DNA from: Rhizobacter sp.
GTDB taxonomy: Bacteria > Pseudomonadota > Gammaproteobacteria > Burkholderiales > Burkholderiaceae_C
NCBI GenBank assembly: GCA_019635355.1
Contig: JAHBZQ010000001.1
Location: 1,178,001-1,242,000, forward strand
DNA: 64,000 bases
Reading direction: 5' to 3'
In this document: positions 1-8,306 of the stretch, piece after piece
Position numbering within the stretch: the first letter of the stretch is position 1
Layout of the letters: every line of letters starts with the position of its first letter
Made by a program: the position numbers and the translations under genes
Notes under the pieces: generated by a model
The model's database searches: none
Told to the model about the DNA's origin: nothing
The model's input: only the letters and a program-made list of their open reading frames with translations

Positions 1-431
1 GCATCTTCGGCCGCAGCGAGGCCTCGACGGTGCAGTACGCACACAAGCTCGGCCTCGCGATGCAGCTCACCAACATCATCCGAGACGTGGGCGACGACGC
101 GCGCCGTGGCCGCGTCTATCTGCCGGTGTCGGAGCTGCAGCAGTTCGACGTGAAGGCGCACGAGGTACTCAACCGCGGCTACAGCGAGCGGTTCACTGCG
201 CTGATGACATTCCAGGCCGAACGCGCGCACCGCCTCTACGATGAAGCCGTCGCGCTGCTGCCCGAGGCCGACCGTAAGGCGCAGAAGCCCGGGCTCATGA
301 TGGCCAACATCTACCGCACCTTGCTGCGCGAGATCGAGGCCGGCGGCTTCCAGGTGCTGCACCAGCGCATCTCGCTCACGCCCGTGCGCAAGCTGTGGAT
401 CGCCGCCCGCACGAACTGGCGAGGCCGTTGA
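1..431 (+). CDS. hpnD: Presqualene diphosphate synthase HpnD, C-terminal part (5' end outside window)
   Basis: The reading frame is already open at base 3 and ends with TGA at 429-431, so only the last ~143 residues are present. It belongs to the trans-isoprenyl diphosphate synthase (squalene/phytoene synthase) family: the second aspartate-rich motif appears as NIIRDVGDDARRGRVYLP. In the HpnCDE route, HpnD condenses two farnesyl diphosphates to presqualene diphosphate, and HpnE acts later. Its stop overlaps the ATG of hpnE (TGATG), which implies translational coupling and favours HpnD over a carotenoid phytoene synthase, though CrtB-like function cannot be excluded from this fragment. Confidence 0.85.
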   Translation, partial: IFGRSEASTVQYAHKLGLAMQLTNIIRDVGDDARRGRVYLPVSELQQFDVKAHEVLNRGYSERFTALMTFQAERAHRLYDEAVALLPEADRKAQKPGLMMANIYRTLLREIEAGGFQVLHQRISLTPVRKLWIAARTNWRGR

Positions 432-1696
432 TGGCCGCAGCGCGGCGGGTGGCCGTCGTGGGCGGCGGCTGGGCCGGGCTGGCGGCGGCCGTCGAGGCCA
501 CACGCCGCGGGCATGAAGTCACGCTGTACGAGATGGCGCCGCAGCTCGGCGGCCGCGCGCGTGCCGTCGACTTCGGCGACGCCCTGCTCGACAACGGCCA
601 GCACATCCTCATCGGCGCCTATGCGCAGACGCTGGCCTTGATGCGCTTCGTGGGTGTCGACCTCGACCGGGCACTGCTGCGCACGCCGTTGAAGGTCACC
701 TATCCCGATGGCGCGGGGCTGCAGCTGCAAGCGGGCTCGCCCCTCATCACCTTCGCCTCGGCGGTGATGCGCTACCCCGGCTGGGGTTGGCGCGAGAAGC
801 AAGCCATGCTGATGGCATCGACCGGGTGGGCGCTGCGACGGTTTCGCTGCGATCCGCAGCTCACCGTGTCGCAGCTCACCGCGCGCCTTCCGGCCAAGGT
901 GCGCGACGAGCTGCTCGACCCGCTGTGCGTCGCCGCCCTCAACACACCGGCCCCTCAGGCCAGCGCTGCGGTGTTCCTGCGTGTGCTGAAAGACGCCCTC
1001 TTCTCCGGCCCCGGCTCGGCCGACCTGCTCCTGCCACGGCAACGCCTGAGCGAACTCTGGCCCACCCCCGCGGCACGCTGGCTCAAGGCATCGGGTGCGA
1101 CGGTGCACGTGTCGACCCGCGTGGAGCGCCTCGTGGCCGACCAAGGGCGCTGGCAACTCGATGGCGCGAGCTTCGATGCGGTCGTGCTGGCGTGCACCGC
1201 CAACGAAGCCGCTCGGTTGACGGCCCCGATCGCGCCCGAGTGGTCGGCCCAGGCCGCCCAGCTGCGCTACGAACCCATCGTCACGGTCTACGCGAAGCAG
1301 CCCACGCCGAAGCGCCTGCCGCAACCGATGATGGCCCTGCGCAGCAACGACGTGCATCCCGCGCAGTTCGCCTTCGACCTCGGCGCGCTGGGGGGGCCCG
1401 ATGGCGTGATCGCCTTCGTGGTCAGCGGCGCGGCCGAATGGGTGGCGCGCGGCATGGCAGCCGTCGAACAAGCCGCCCTGCAGCAAGCCCACGCCGCCTT
1501 CGGTGGCCTGCCGTTGCAAGCGCTGCGCACCACCACCGAGAAGCGTGCGACCTTCCTCTGCACGCCCGGCCTGCGCCGTCCGGCGCAGCACATTGCGGCC
1601 GGTCTCCTGGCGGCGGGTGACTATGTCGAAGGCCCCTACCCGGCCACGCTCGAAGGTGCGACCCGCTCCGGGCTTGCGGCCGGCATGGTCGTCTGA
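431..1696 (+). CDS. hpnE: Hydroxysqualene dehydroxylase HpnE (squalene-associated FAD-dependent desaturase)
   Basis: A 421-residue amine-oxidase/phytoene-desaturase-type flavoprotein. The N-terminus carries a Rossmann FAD site (VAVVGGGWAGLAAA, residues 7-20, with Gly11-x-Gly13-x-x-Gly16) and an acidic residue at the end of beta-2 (Glu34). A C-terminal GDYVEGPYPATLEGA segment is the usual second FAD contact. In the HpnCDE pathway this enzyme reduces hydroxysqualene to squalene, the hopanoid precursor. The ATG at 431 overlaps the hpnD stop by one base; a GTG at 395 would add 12 residues inside hpnD and is less likely. No squalene-hopene cyclase gene is present in this window. Confidence 0.88.
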   Translation: MAAARRVAVVGGGWAGLAAAVEATRRGHEVTLYEMAPQLGGRARAVDFGDALLDNGQHILIGAYAQTLALMRFVGVDLDRALLRTPLKVTYPDGAGLQLQAGSPLITFASAVMRYPGWGWREKQAMLMASTGWALRRFRCDPQLTVSQLTARLPAKVRDELLDPLCVAALNTPAPQASAAVFLRVLKDALFSGPGSADLLLPRQRLSELWPTPAARWLKASGATVHVSTRVERLVADQGRWQLDGASFDAVVLACTANEAARLTAPIAPEWSAQAAQLRYEPIVTVYAKQPTPKRLPQPMMALRSNDVHPAQFAFDLGALGGPDGVIAFVVSGAAEWVARGMAAVEQAALQQAHAAFGGLPLQALRTTTEKRATFLCTPGLRRPAQHIAAGLLAAGDYVEGPYPATLEGATRSGLAAGMVV

Positions 1697-1740
1697 TTTT
1701 CGCGATGCAAAACGAGCGTGAATCGGGTGAAAATCCCCGC

Positions 1741-2508
1741 ATGAAAAGCAAAGAGGATCAAAAGCCGGCGATCCAGGTGCTGGAGCGCATGTTCTCGCTG
1801 CTCGACCTGCTGGCCTCGCACCAGGACCCGGTCTCCCTGAAGCTCATCAGCGAGCAGACCGGACTGCACCCCTCCACCGCCCACCGCATCCTGAACGACC
1901 TGACCGTCGGCCGCTATGTCGACCGGCCCGAAGCTGGCAGCTATCGGCTTGGCATGCGCCTGCTCGAACTGGGCAACCTGGTGAAAGCACGCCTCGACGT
2001 GCGCGACGCCGCGCTGGGCCCGATGCGCGAGCTGCACAAGCTCACGCACCAGCCGGTGAACCTCTCGGTGCGTCAGGGCGACGAGATCGTCTACATCGAG
2101 CGCACCTACAGCGAGCGCTCGGGCATGCAGGTGGTCCGCGCGGTGGGTGGCCGGGCGCCGCTGCACCTCACGTCCGTCGGCAAGCTCTTCCTCGCGCACG
2201 ACGATCCGCAACGCGTGCGCGCCTACGCCACGCGCACCGGCCTGGCCGGCCATACCCGCAACAGCATCACCGACATCGGCAACCTGGAGCGCGAGCTCTC
2301 GAAGGTGCTGCAGTACGGCACCGCGCGCGACGACGAAGAGCTGGAGCTCGGCGTGCGCTGCATGGCCGCCGGCATCCTCGACGACCAGGGCAAGCTGGTG
2401 GCCGGCTTGTCGATTTCGGCCCCAGCCGACCGCCTGGAAGAGGCGTGGCTGGAGCGCCTGAAAGCCACGGCATCGCAGATCTCGTCGGCGCTCGGGCACC
2501 GCGCCTGA
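1741..2508 (+). CDS. IclR-family transcriptional regulator
   Basis: A 255-residue protein with the IclR layout: an N-terminal winged helix-turn-helix (about residues 10-75; ISEQTGLHPSTAHRILNDL is the recognition region) followed by the effector-binding domain (about 90-250; VGGRAPLHLTSVGKLFLA and GVRCMAAGILDDQGKLVAGLSIS are family-typical). These proteins usually control catabolic genes and bind small organic acids; the ligand cannot be read from the sequence. An in-frame ATG at 1705 would add 12 residues; 1741 was chosen because the domain begins soon after it. It lies 44 bp after hpnE and ends at a strong bidirectional terminator, so it may be co-transcribed with hpnE. Confidence 0.85.
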   Translation: MKSKEDQKPAIQVLERMFSLLDLLASHQDPVSLKLISEQTGLHPSTAHRILNDLTVGRYVDRPEAGSYRLGMRLLELGNLVKARLDVRDAALGPMRELHKLTHQPVNLSVRQGDEIVYIERTYSERSGMQVVRAVGGRAPLHLTSVGKLFLAHDDPQRVRAYATRTGLAGHTRNSITDIGNLERELSKVLQYGTARDDEELELGVRCMAAGILDDQGKLVAGLSISAPADRLEEAWLERLKATASQISSALGHRA

Positions 2509-2521
2509 GCCACCCGCCTCA

Positions 2522-2558
2522 AAGCAAAAGAGCCCGGCAGTGCCGGGCTCTTTTGCTT
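2522..2558. terminator. Bidirectional rho-independent terminator
   Basis: A near-perfect palindrome, AGCAAAAGAGCCCGGC with a short loop and the complementary arm, flanked by A-rich sequence on one side and T-rich on the other. It separates the convergent IclR-type gene and the D,D-carboxypeptidase gene and can serve both. Confidence 0.9.
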
Positions 2559-2574
2559 GAACTTCTGCGCCGGC

Positions 2575-3780
2575 TCAGGACGTGAGCTTCGGCACTTCGA
2601 GCGTCTCGCGCGCCTTCTCGCTCGCGGGCTCGGGCAGCGAGACGGCCGCCGGCACCACAGGCGTCACCGCCGGTGCCGCAGCGGGCACCACCGGCACGAG
2701 CGGCGTCACAAGCGGCGTGACGAGGGGCGACACGATGGACGGCATCGTGGGCGTCGCACGCACCGGCGCAGCCGCGGTGATGTGCTCGTTGACCCACTTG
2801 CGCACACGCTCGGCGTCGCCGATGCGCGAATACTTGCCGGCCGAATCGAGGAACACCATGATCAGCTGACGACCCGCCATCTGCGCCTGCATCACCAGGC
2901 AGCGGCCGGCTTCGGAGATGTAGCCGGTCTTTTGCAGGCCGATGTTCCAGTCGGGGTCGCGCACGAGGCCGTTGGTGTTGCGGAACTGCAGGTTGCGGTG
3001 GCCGACGGCCACCTGATGCTCCGGCGACGTCGACAGCTCGCGGATCAGCGGATAGTGATGCGCGGCCTTCACCAGCGTGGCGAGGTCACGTGCGCTCGAC
3101 TGGTTGCGGCTCGACAGGCCGGTGGGCTCGACGTACTTGGTCGCCGGCATGCCCAATTCGACGGCCTTGCGGTTCATCGCGGCCACGAACGCATCGAGCC
3201 CACCCGGGTAATGGCGGCCGAGCGCGTGTGCGGCGCGGTTTTCCGACGACATCAGCGCGAGATGCATCATCTCGCCGCGGGTGAGTTGCGTGCCGACCGT
3301 GAGGCGCGAGCGACTGCCCTTCTCGGTGTCGACGTCGTCCTGGCTGATCGTCAGCACCTCGTCCAGCGGCAGCTTGGCTTCGGTGACGACCAGCGCGGTC
3401 ATGAGCTTGGTGAGCGAAGCGATCGGCAAGACCGCTTGCGGGTTCTTGCTGAAAAGCACTTCGTTGGTGTCCTGGTCCATCACCAGGGCCACGCTCGACT
3501 TGAGGTCGAGGGGGTCAGTGGCGCTGTGCAGGCCAGCGATCTGCCCGAAGGAAGGACGAGCGGGCACCACACGCGCAGCACGCAGACGCACGCTGGAACG
3601 CTTGACGCTACGCACCGCCACGGCCTTGCTCGACTTGGCCGGCGCCTTGGAGACGACCGCGGCGCGCTTCTTAGCGGGCTTGCCAGCCGCACCGGCCGAC
3701 AAGGGCAGGCAGGCGGCAAGCACCACGGTCACCAGGCCACGAAACAACAACGACACTGATTTTTGAGTGAGACGCGCCAC
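2575..3780 (-). CDS. D-alanyl-D-alanine carboxypeptidase/endopeptidase (PbpG/DacA-like, S11 family)
   Basis: A 401-residue periplasmic penicillin-binding protein. It has a signal peptide (residues 1-31, cleaved near SAGAA), a basic linker, then the S11 catalytic domain with SxxK (Ser122-Leu-Thr-Lys125), SxN (Ser179-Glu-Asn181) and KTG (284-286). The domain trims or cleaves peptidoglycan stem peptides. After about residue 340 there is an unusual tail rich in Pro, Val, Thr and Ala with short PLVTPLV repeats, probably a flexible spacer in place of the usual DacA C-terminal domain. The length and N-terminal basic region fit PbpG (PBP7) homologues better than DacA. Confidence 0.88.
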   Translation of the reverse strand: MARLTQKSVSLLFRGLVTVVLAACLPLSAGAAGKPAKKRAAVVSKAPAKSSKAVAVRSVKRSSVRLRAARVVPARPSFGQIAGLHSATDPLDLKSSVALVMDQDTNEVLFSKNPQAVLPIASLTKLMTALVVTEAKLPLDEVLTISQDDVDTEKGSRSRLTVGTQLTRGEMMHLALMSSENRAAHALGRHYPGGLDAFVAAMNRKAVELGMPATKYVEPTGLSSRNQSSARDLATLVKAAHHYPLIRELSTSPEHQVAVGHRNLQFRNTNGLVRDPDWNIGLQKTGYISEAGRCLVMQAQMAGRQLIMVFLDSAGKYSRIGDAERVRKWVNEHITAAAPVRATPTMPSIVSPLVTPLVTPLVPVVPAAAPAVTPVVPAAVSLPEPASEKARETLEVPKLTS

Positions 3781-3822
3781 AACAACTGCCTTTCACGCTC
3801 GGTCGCCCGAGTGTAGGTCAAC

Positions 3823-3852
3823 GAAAAAACCCTCGCAAGATCAAAAACTTGC
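3823..3852 (-). terminator. Terminator after the leuA genes
   Basis: Read on the minus strand, a CGCAAG/CTTGCG stem with an eight-base loop is followed by AGGGTTTTTT, about 50 bp after the leuA stop codon. It would end the leucine transcript before the D,D-carboxypeptidase gene. Confidence 0.6.
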
Positions 3853-3901
3853 GCGTTTTTCCTAAAGTCAGACCTAGGAGTTGTCAGGTTTGTGAGAAAT
3901 A

Positions 3902-5443
3902 TCACCCCTGCGCAGCCACGCGCTCGCTCTTGCTGTGCAGCTTGTTCAACGCCGAGAGGTAGGCCTTGGCTGACGCGACGACGATGTCGGGATCGGACCC
4001 GACGCCATTGACCACACGCCCGCCGTGTTGAAGCCGCACAGTGACCTCGCCCTGGGATTCTGTGCTGCCCGAGGTGATGGCGTTCACCGAATAAAGCAGC
4101 ATTTCCGCCCCGCTTTTCACCTGCGTCTCGATCGCCTTGAGGCTGGCATCGACCGGGCCGTTGCCATCGCTTTCGGCATGCAGCTCCTGCTCGCCGGCCG
4201 CGAAGGCCACACGGGCGTGCGGGCGCTCGCCGGTCTCGGAGCGCTGCGAGAGCGCCAGCAGCCGGTAGTGCTCGTGCTCGGTGGTCACCGACTCGTCCAT
4301 CACGAGGGCGAGGATGTCCTCGTCGAAGATGTCGCTCTTGCGGTCGGCCAGCTCCTTGAACTTGGCGAAGGCCGCGTTGATCTCGGCTTCGGACTCCATC
4401 TCGATGCCGAGCTCGTGCAGGCGCTGCTTGAAGGCGTTGCGACCCGAGAGCTTGCCCAGCACGATCTTGTTGGCCGTCCAGCCCACGTCTTCGGCACGCA
4501 TGATCTCGTAGGTGTCGCGCGCCTTGAGCACGCCGTCCTGGTGGATGCCCGAAGCGTGCGCGAAGGCGTTGGCGCCGACCACGGCCTTGTTGGGCTGCAC
4601 CACGAAGCCGGTGGTCTGCGAGACGAGGCGCGAGGCGGGCACGATCTGCGACGCGTCGATGTCGAGCGAGAGGCCGAAGTAGTCCTTGCGGGTGCGCACG
4701 GCCATCACGATCTCTTCCAGCGCGCAGTTGCCCGCGCGTTCGCCGAGGCCGTTGATCGTGCATTCCACCTGGCGCGCACCACCGATCTTCACGCCGGCCA
4801 GCGAGTTGGCGACGGCCATGCCGAGGTCGTTGTGGCAGTGCACCGACCAGATCGCCTTGTCGGAGTTGGGAATGCGCTCGCGCAAGTTGAGGATGAAGTT
4901 GCCGTACAGCTCGGGGATGGCGTAGCCCACGGTGTCGGGAATGTTGAGCGTGGTCGCGCCCGCGTCGATCACGGCTTCGAGCACGCGGCAGAGGAAGTCG
5001 GGGTCGGAGCGGTAGCCGTCCTCGGGCGAGAACTCCACGTCTTCCGTCAGGTTGCGCGCGAAGCGGGTCGAGAGCTTGGCCTGCTCGAACACCTGGTCGG
5101 GCGTCATGCGCAGCTTCTTCTCCATGTGCAAAGCGCTCGTCGCGAGGAAGAGGTGGATGCGGGTGGAGTTGCCGCCCTTCAGCGCTTCGGCGGCGCGCGA
5201 GATGTCACGGTCGTTGGCGCGCGCGAGGGAACAGACGGTGCTGTCCTTGATCGCCTGCGCGATCGCGCGCACGGCTTCGAAGTCGCCGTTGGACGAGGCG
5301 GCGAAACCTGCCTCGATCACGTTGACCTTGAGCCGCTCGAGCTGGCGCGCGATGCGCAGCTTCTCGTCCTTGGTCATCGAGGCCCCAGGCGACTGCTCGC
5401 CATCGCGCAAGGTGGTGTCGAAAATGATGAGTTTGTCGGTCAT
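3902..5443 (-). CDS. leuA: 2-isopropylmalate synthase, type 1 (LeuA, bacterial class)
   Basis: A 513-residue enzyme for the first committed step of leucine synthesis (2-oxoisovalerate + acetyl-CoA to 2-isopropylmalate). The N-terminal TIM barrel shows TTLRDGEQSPG (Arg13, Asp14) and the metal-binding His202-x-His204 in VHCHNDLG; the C-terminal ~130 residues form the LeuA dimer domain that binds leucine for feedback inhibition. An AGGAG ribosome site sits eight bases before the ATG. It starts 34 bp after a second, unrelated-class 2-isopropylmalate synthase gene on the same strand, so the two are probably co-transcribed. Confidence 0.95.
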   Translation of the reverse strand: MTDKLIIFDTTLRDGEQSPGASMTKDEKLRIARQLERLKVNVIEAGFAASSNGDFEAVRAIAQAIKDSTVCSLARANDRDISRAAEALKGGNSTRIHLFLATSALHMEKKLRMTPDQVFEQAKLSTRFARNLTEDVEFSPEDGYRSDPDFLCRVLEAVIDAGATTLNIPDTVGYAIPELYGNFILNLRERIPNSDKAIWSVHCHNDLGMAVANSLAGVKIGGARQVECTINGLGERAGNCALEEIVMAVRTRKDYFGLSLDIDASQIVPASRLVSQTTGFVVQPNKAVVGANAFAHASGIHQDGVLKARDTYEIMRAEDVGWTANKIVLGKLSGRNAFKQRLHELGIEMESEAEINAAFAKFKELADRKSDIFDEDILALVMDESVTTEHEHYRLLALSQRSETGERPHARVAFAAGEQELHAESDGNGPVDASLKAIETQVKSGAEMLLYSVNAITSGSTESQGEVTVRLQHGGRVVNGVGSDPDIVVASAKAYLSALNKLHSKSERVAAQG

Positions 5444-5477
5444 GGGGTGCTCCTCAATGGCTGGCTTTTCCGCGATG

Positions 5478-7175
5478 TTAGGCGAGTGCTGCTTGCGCGA
5501 ACTGCAACTTGCCCTGGCGGCGGGCGCGATGCAATCCTGATGTGATGGCTTTCAGCGATGCCGAGACGATGTTGGCATCGATGCCCACGCCGAAGAGCGT
5601 GAGGCCGTCGCCCACGCGCAGCTCGAGGTAGGCCACGGCCTTGGCGTCGGCGCCGCTGCCGATGGCGTGCTCGTGGTAGTCGAGCACGCGCACCTTGCTG
5701 GCCAGCTGTCGGTTCACGCCTTCGACGAAGGCTTCGATCGGCCCGGCGCCCTGCCCTTCGACCTTCAGGCCGCGGCCGTCGACGTAGACGCTGGTCGAAA
5801 GCTTCACCTGCCCGTCGGCGATGGGCGAGATCGTCGCGCGCACGACCTGCGCGTCCCAGGCGCCGGCGGCGCTGTATTCGCGCTGGAAGATGTTCCACAG
5901 TTCGGCGGCGGTCTGTTCCTTGCCGGTGTCGTCCATCACGGCTTGCACGACCTGGCTGAACTCGATCTGCAAGCGACGCGGCAACTCGAGGCCGTATTCG
6001 TTTTCGAGCAGGTACGAGATACCACCCTTGCCCGATTGGCTGTTGACGCGGATCACCGCGTCGTAGCTGCGGCCGAGGTCCTTCGGGTCGATGGGCAGGT
6101 AGGGCATGTTCCACACGTCGCCCTCCTGGCGTGCGGCGAAGGCCTTCTTGATCGCGTCCTGGTGCGAGCCCGAGAACGAGGTGTAGACCAGGTCCCCGAC
6201 GTAGGGATGGCGCGGGTGCACCGGCAGCTGGTTGCAGTGCTCGACGCAACGGCGTACCTCGTCGATGTCGGAGAAGTCGAGCTTCGGCGACACGCCTTGC
6301 GTGTAGAGGTTGAGCGCGATGTTGACGAGGTCGCAGTTGCCGGTGCGCTCACCGTTGCCGAAGAGGCAGCCTTCGATGCGGTCTGCCCCCGCCATCAAGG
6401 CGAACTCACCCGTGGCGGTGCCCGTGCCGCGGTCGTTGTGCGGGTGGACCGAAAGCACGATGCTGTCGCGGCGCGCGAGATTCCGATGCATCCACTCGAC
6501 CATGTCGGCAAAGATGTTCGGCGTCGAACGCTCGATCGTGGTGGGCAGGTTGATGATGCACTTGCGCTCGGGCGTCGGCTGCCACACCTTGGTGACAGCA
6601 TCGACGATGCGCTTGGCGAAGTCGAGCTCGGTGTCTGAGAAGGTCTCGGGTGAATACTCGAAACGCCACTCGGTTTCGGGCTGGTCGGCGGCGAGCTGGT
6701 TCATCAGCTTCGCGTGCTCCACTGCAAGGGCGACGACGCCCTCCTGGTCGAGGCCGAGCACCACGTCGCGCATCACCGGCGCGGTAGCGTTGTAGAGGTG
6801 CACGATCGCGCGCTTGGCGCCCTTGAGCGACTCGAAGGTGCGCCGGATCAGCGGCTCGCGGGCCTGCGTGAGCACCTGGATCGTCACGTCATCCGGCACG
6901 AGATCCTGCTCGATCAAGGTGCGCAGGAAGTCGAATTCCGTCTGCGATGCCGAGGGGAAACCGACCTCGATCTCCTTGAAGCCGATGCGCAGCAGCGTCT
7001 CGAACATGCGCAGCTTGCGCGGCAGGTCCATCGGCTCGATCAGCGCCTGGTTGCCGTCGCGCAGGTCGGTGCTGAGCCAGATCGGCGCGTCGGTGAGAAC
7101 GGCATCCGGCCAGGTGCGGTCGGCCAAGCCGATGGGCGCAAAGGGTCGGTACTTCTGCTGCGGTTGCTTCAACAT
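5478..7175 (-). CDS. leuA: 2-isopropylmalate synthase, type 2 (LeuA2, long/yeast-like class)
   Basis: A 565-residue enzyme of the second 2-isopropylmalate synthase class, with an N-terminal extension (PFAPIGLADRTWPD) ahead of the barrel, STDLRDGNQAL (Arg39, Asp40) and metal-binding His244-x-His246 in SVHPHNDRG. The C-terminal regulatory domain follows from about residue 430. It catalyses the same reaction as the downstream type-1 gene. I chose the ATG at 7175 because AGGGG lies seven bases before it; an ATG two codons earlier and a TTG ten codons earlier are also in frame. It is preceded by a leucine leader peptide and attenuator. Confidence 0.92.
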   Translation of the reverse strand: MLKQPQQKYRPFAPIGLADRTWPDAVLTDAPIWLSTDLRDGNQALIEPMDLPRKLRMFETLLRIGFKEIEVGFPSASQTEFDFLRTLIEQDLVPDDVTIQVLTQAREPLIRRTFESLKGAKRAIVHLYNATAPVMRDVVLGLDQEGVVALAVEHAKLMNQLAADQPETEWRFEYSPETFSDTELDFAKRIVDAVTKVWQPTPERKCIINLPTTIERSTPNIFADMVEWMHRNLARRDSIVLSVHPHNDRGTGTATGEFALMAGADRIEGCLFGNGERTGNCDLVNIALNLYTQGVSPKLDFSDIDEVRRCVEHCNQLPVHPRHPYVGDLVYTSFSGSHQDAIKKAFAARQEGDVWNMPYLPIDPKDLGRSYDAVIRVNSQSGKGGISYLLENEYGLELPRRLQIEFSQVVQAVMDDTGKEQTAAELWNIFQREYSAAGAWDAQVVRATISPIADGQVKLSTSVYVDGRGLKVEGQGAGPIEAFVEGVNRQLASKVRVLDYHEHAIGSGADAKAVAYLELRVGDGLTLFGVGIDANIVSASLKAITSGLHRARRQGKLQFAQAALA

Positions 7176-7224
7176 GGTCATCCCCTGAAGAGAGTTGAAC
7201 GGCAACCAGCAAACCCAAATGCAA

Positions 7225-7256
7225 AACGGCCCGATGCTGGTTGCAAACGGGCCGTT
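7225..7256 (-). terminator. Leucine attenuator: terminator hairpin before leuA2
   Basis: On the minus strand AACGGCCCG and CGGGCCGTT form a perfect nine-base-pair stem around a 14-base loop, followed by TTGCATTTGGG. It lies 27 bases after the leader-peptide stop and 50 bases before the leuA2 start. The sequence ACGGGC inside the end of the leader ORF (plus-strand 7291-7296) can pair with GCCCGT in the first arm, giving a possible antiterminator when a ribosome stalls at the upstream Leu codons. The pairing scheme is an inference. Confidence 0.7.
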
Positions 7257-7283
7257 GAGAACGAAAACGATGGACGTGAACGA

Positions 7284-7340
7284 TCAGCGAGCCCGTGGCA
7301 CCTCTAGTAGAGCTAGCGCGAGGGAGATCGAGAACGTCAT
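7284..7340 (-). CDS. leuL: leu operon leader peptide (18 aa)
   Basis: An ATG-to-TGA frame encoding MTFSISLALALLEVPRAR. Four of its 18 codons are leucine: CTC, then CTA, CTA, CTA, with the last two adjacent. CTA is almost unused in the surrounding GC-rich genes, where Leu is nearly always CTG or CTC, so this clustering is a strong signature of ribosome-mediated transcription attenuation. A hairpin with terminator character follows and the next gene makes the first leucine-specific enzyme. The pssA stop codon is only 26 bp upstream; a TATATT box eight bases before the ATG might serve as a promoter, in which case the leader would have almost no 5' untranslated region. Confidence 0.8.
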   Translation of the reverse strand: MTFSISLALALLEVPRAR

Positions 7341-7366
7341 GGCTGGCGAATATATCAGCGTTTGCT

Positions 7367-8200
7367 TCAGCGGTGCAGGCCTTCTTCGTCGGGCTCGTCC
7401 ATCGAAGTGGCAATAACGCTCACCGGGCGGCCTTTCACGCGCTTCCAGGCGTAGACACCGTAGCCGGACAGCCCGTAGATCACGAACAGGCCGAACAGCA
7501 CCAGCGGAGGGTGCAGCGTGATGAAGGCGATGCCAAGTGCAATGGCCACGATCACGATGAACGGGACCGAGCGCTTGAAGCTCACGTCCTTGAAGCTGTA
7601 GAACGGCACGTTCGTCACCATCGTGAGGCCGGCATACAACGCAAAGCCGAAAGCGGTCCAACGCAGCCAATCACCCGTGAGCGCCACCTTGAAGCCCGAG
7701 TCGTCCATCAGCCAGATGAAACCCATGACAAGAGCGGCAGCCGCCGGGCTGGGCAGGCCCTGGAAGAAGCGCTTGTCGACCACACCGAGGTTGGTGTTGA
7801 AACGTGCAAGGCGGAGCGCAGCGCACGAGCAATAGACGAAAGCGGCGATCCAGCCCAGCTTGCCCAGGCCCTTCAGCGCCCACTCGTAGACGATGAGCGC
7901 AGGTGCCGCGCCGAAGGAGACCATGTCGGACAGGCTGTCCATCTGCTCGCCGAAGGTGCTCTGCGTGTTGGTCATGCGGGCCACGCGCCCGTCAAGGCTG
8001 TCGAGCACCATCGCGCAGAAGATGCCGATGGCCGCCTGCTCGAAGCGGCCGTTCATCGCCATCACGATGCCGTAGAAGCCACCGAAGAGCGCCGCCAGCG
8101 TGAAAAGATTCGGCAGGATGTAGATGCCTTTGCGGCGCGGGCGAGCCGGCGCTTCGTCTGCGTCGGCCAAGGGTTGCACGCCGTCATGCATGTCGTTCAT
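7367..8200 (-). CDS. pssA: CDP-diacylglycerol--serine O-phosphatidyltransferase
   Basis: A 277-residue integral membrane enzyme making phosphatidylserine, the precursor of phosphatidylethanolamine. It carries the CDP-alcohol phosphotransferase motif D-G-x2-A-R-x8-G-x3-D-x3-D (DSLDGRVAR, then FGEQMDSLSD). About seven hydrophobic segments run through residues 25-255, and a charged C-terminal tail follows. The ATG at 8200 is chosen because the extra 22 residues upstream run back into the ilvC terminator hairpin. It sits between ilvC and leuA, as is usual in Burkholderiales. Confidence 0.92.
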   Translation of the reverse strand: MNDMHDGVQPLADADEAPARPRRKGIYILPNLFTLAALFGGFYGIVMAMNGRFEQAAIGIFCAMVLDSLDGRVARMTNTQSTFGEQMDSLSDMVSFGAAPALIVYEWALKGLGKLGWIAAFVYCSCAALRLARFNTNLGVVDKRFFQGLPSPAAAALVMGFIWLMDDSGFKVALTGDWLRWTAFGFALYAGLTMVTNVPFYSFKDVSFKRSVPFIVIVAIALGIAFITLHPPLVLFGLFVIYGLSGYGVYAWKRVKGRPVSVIATSMDEPDEEGLHR

Positions 8201-8253
8201 CTGCGTGTGAAGAGGTCGGAAACCAAGGCTGGGAGGATACCGCAGCCCCCAGC

Positions 8254-8282
8254 AAAAACGCCGCAAGGTTTCCCTTGCGGCG
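8254..8282 (-). terminator. Terminator between ilvC and pssA
   Basis: On the minus strand CGCCGCAAGG and its complement form a ten-base-pair stem with a short AAA-type loop, followed directly by GTTTTTG. It lies 25 bp after the ilvC stop, so pssA is probably transcribed from its own promoter or by partial read-through. Confidence 0.85.
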
Positions 8283-8306
8283 TCTCGTGCGGAGAACCGT
8301 GATTGA

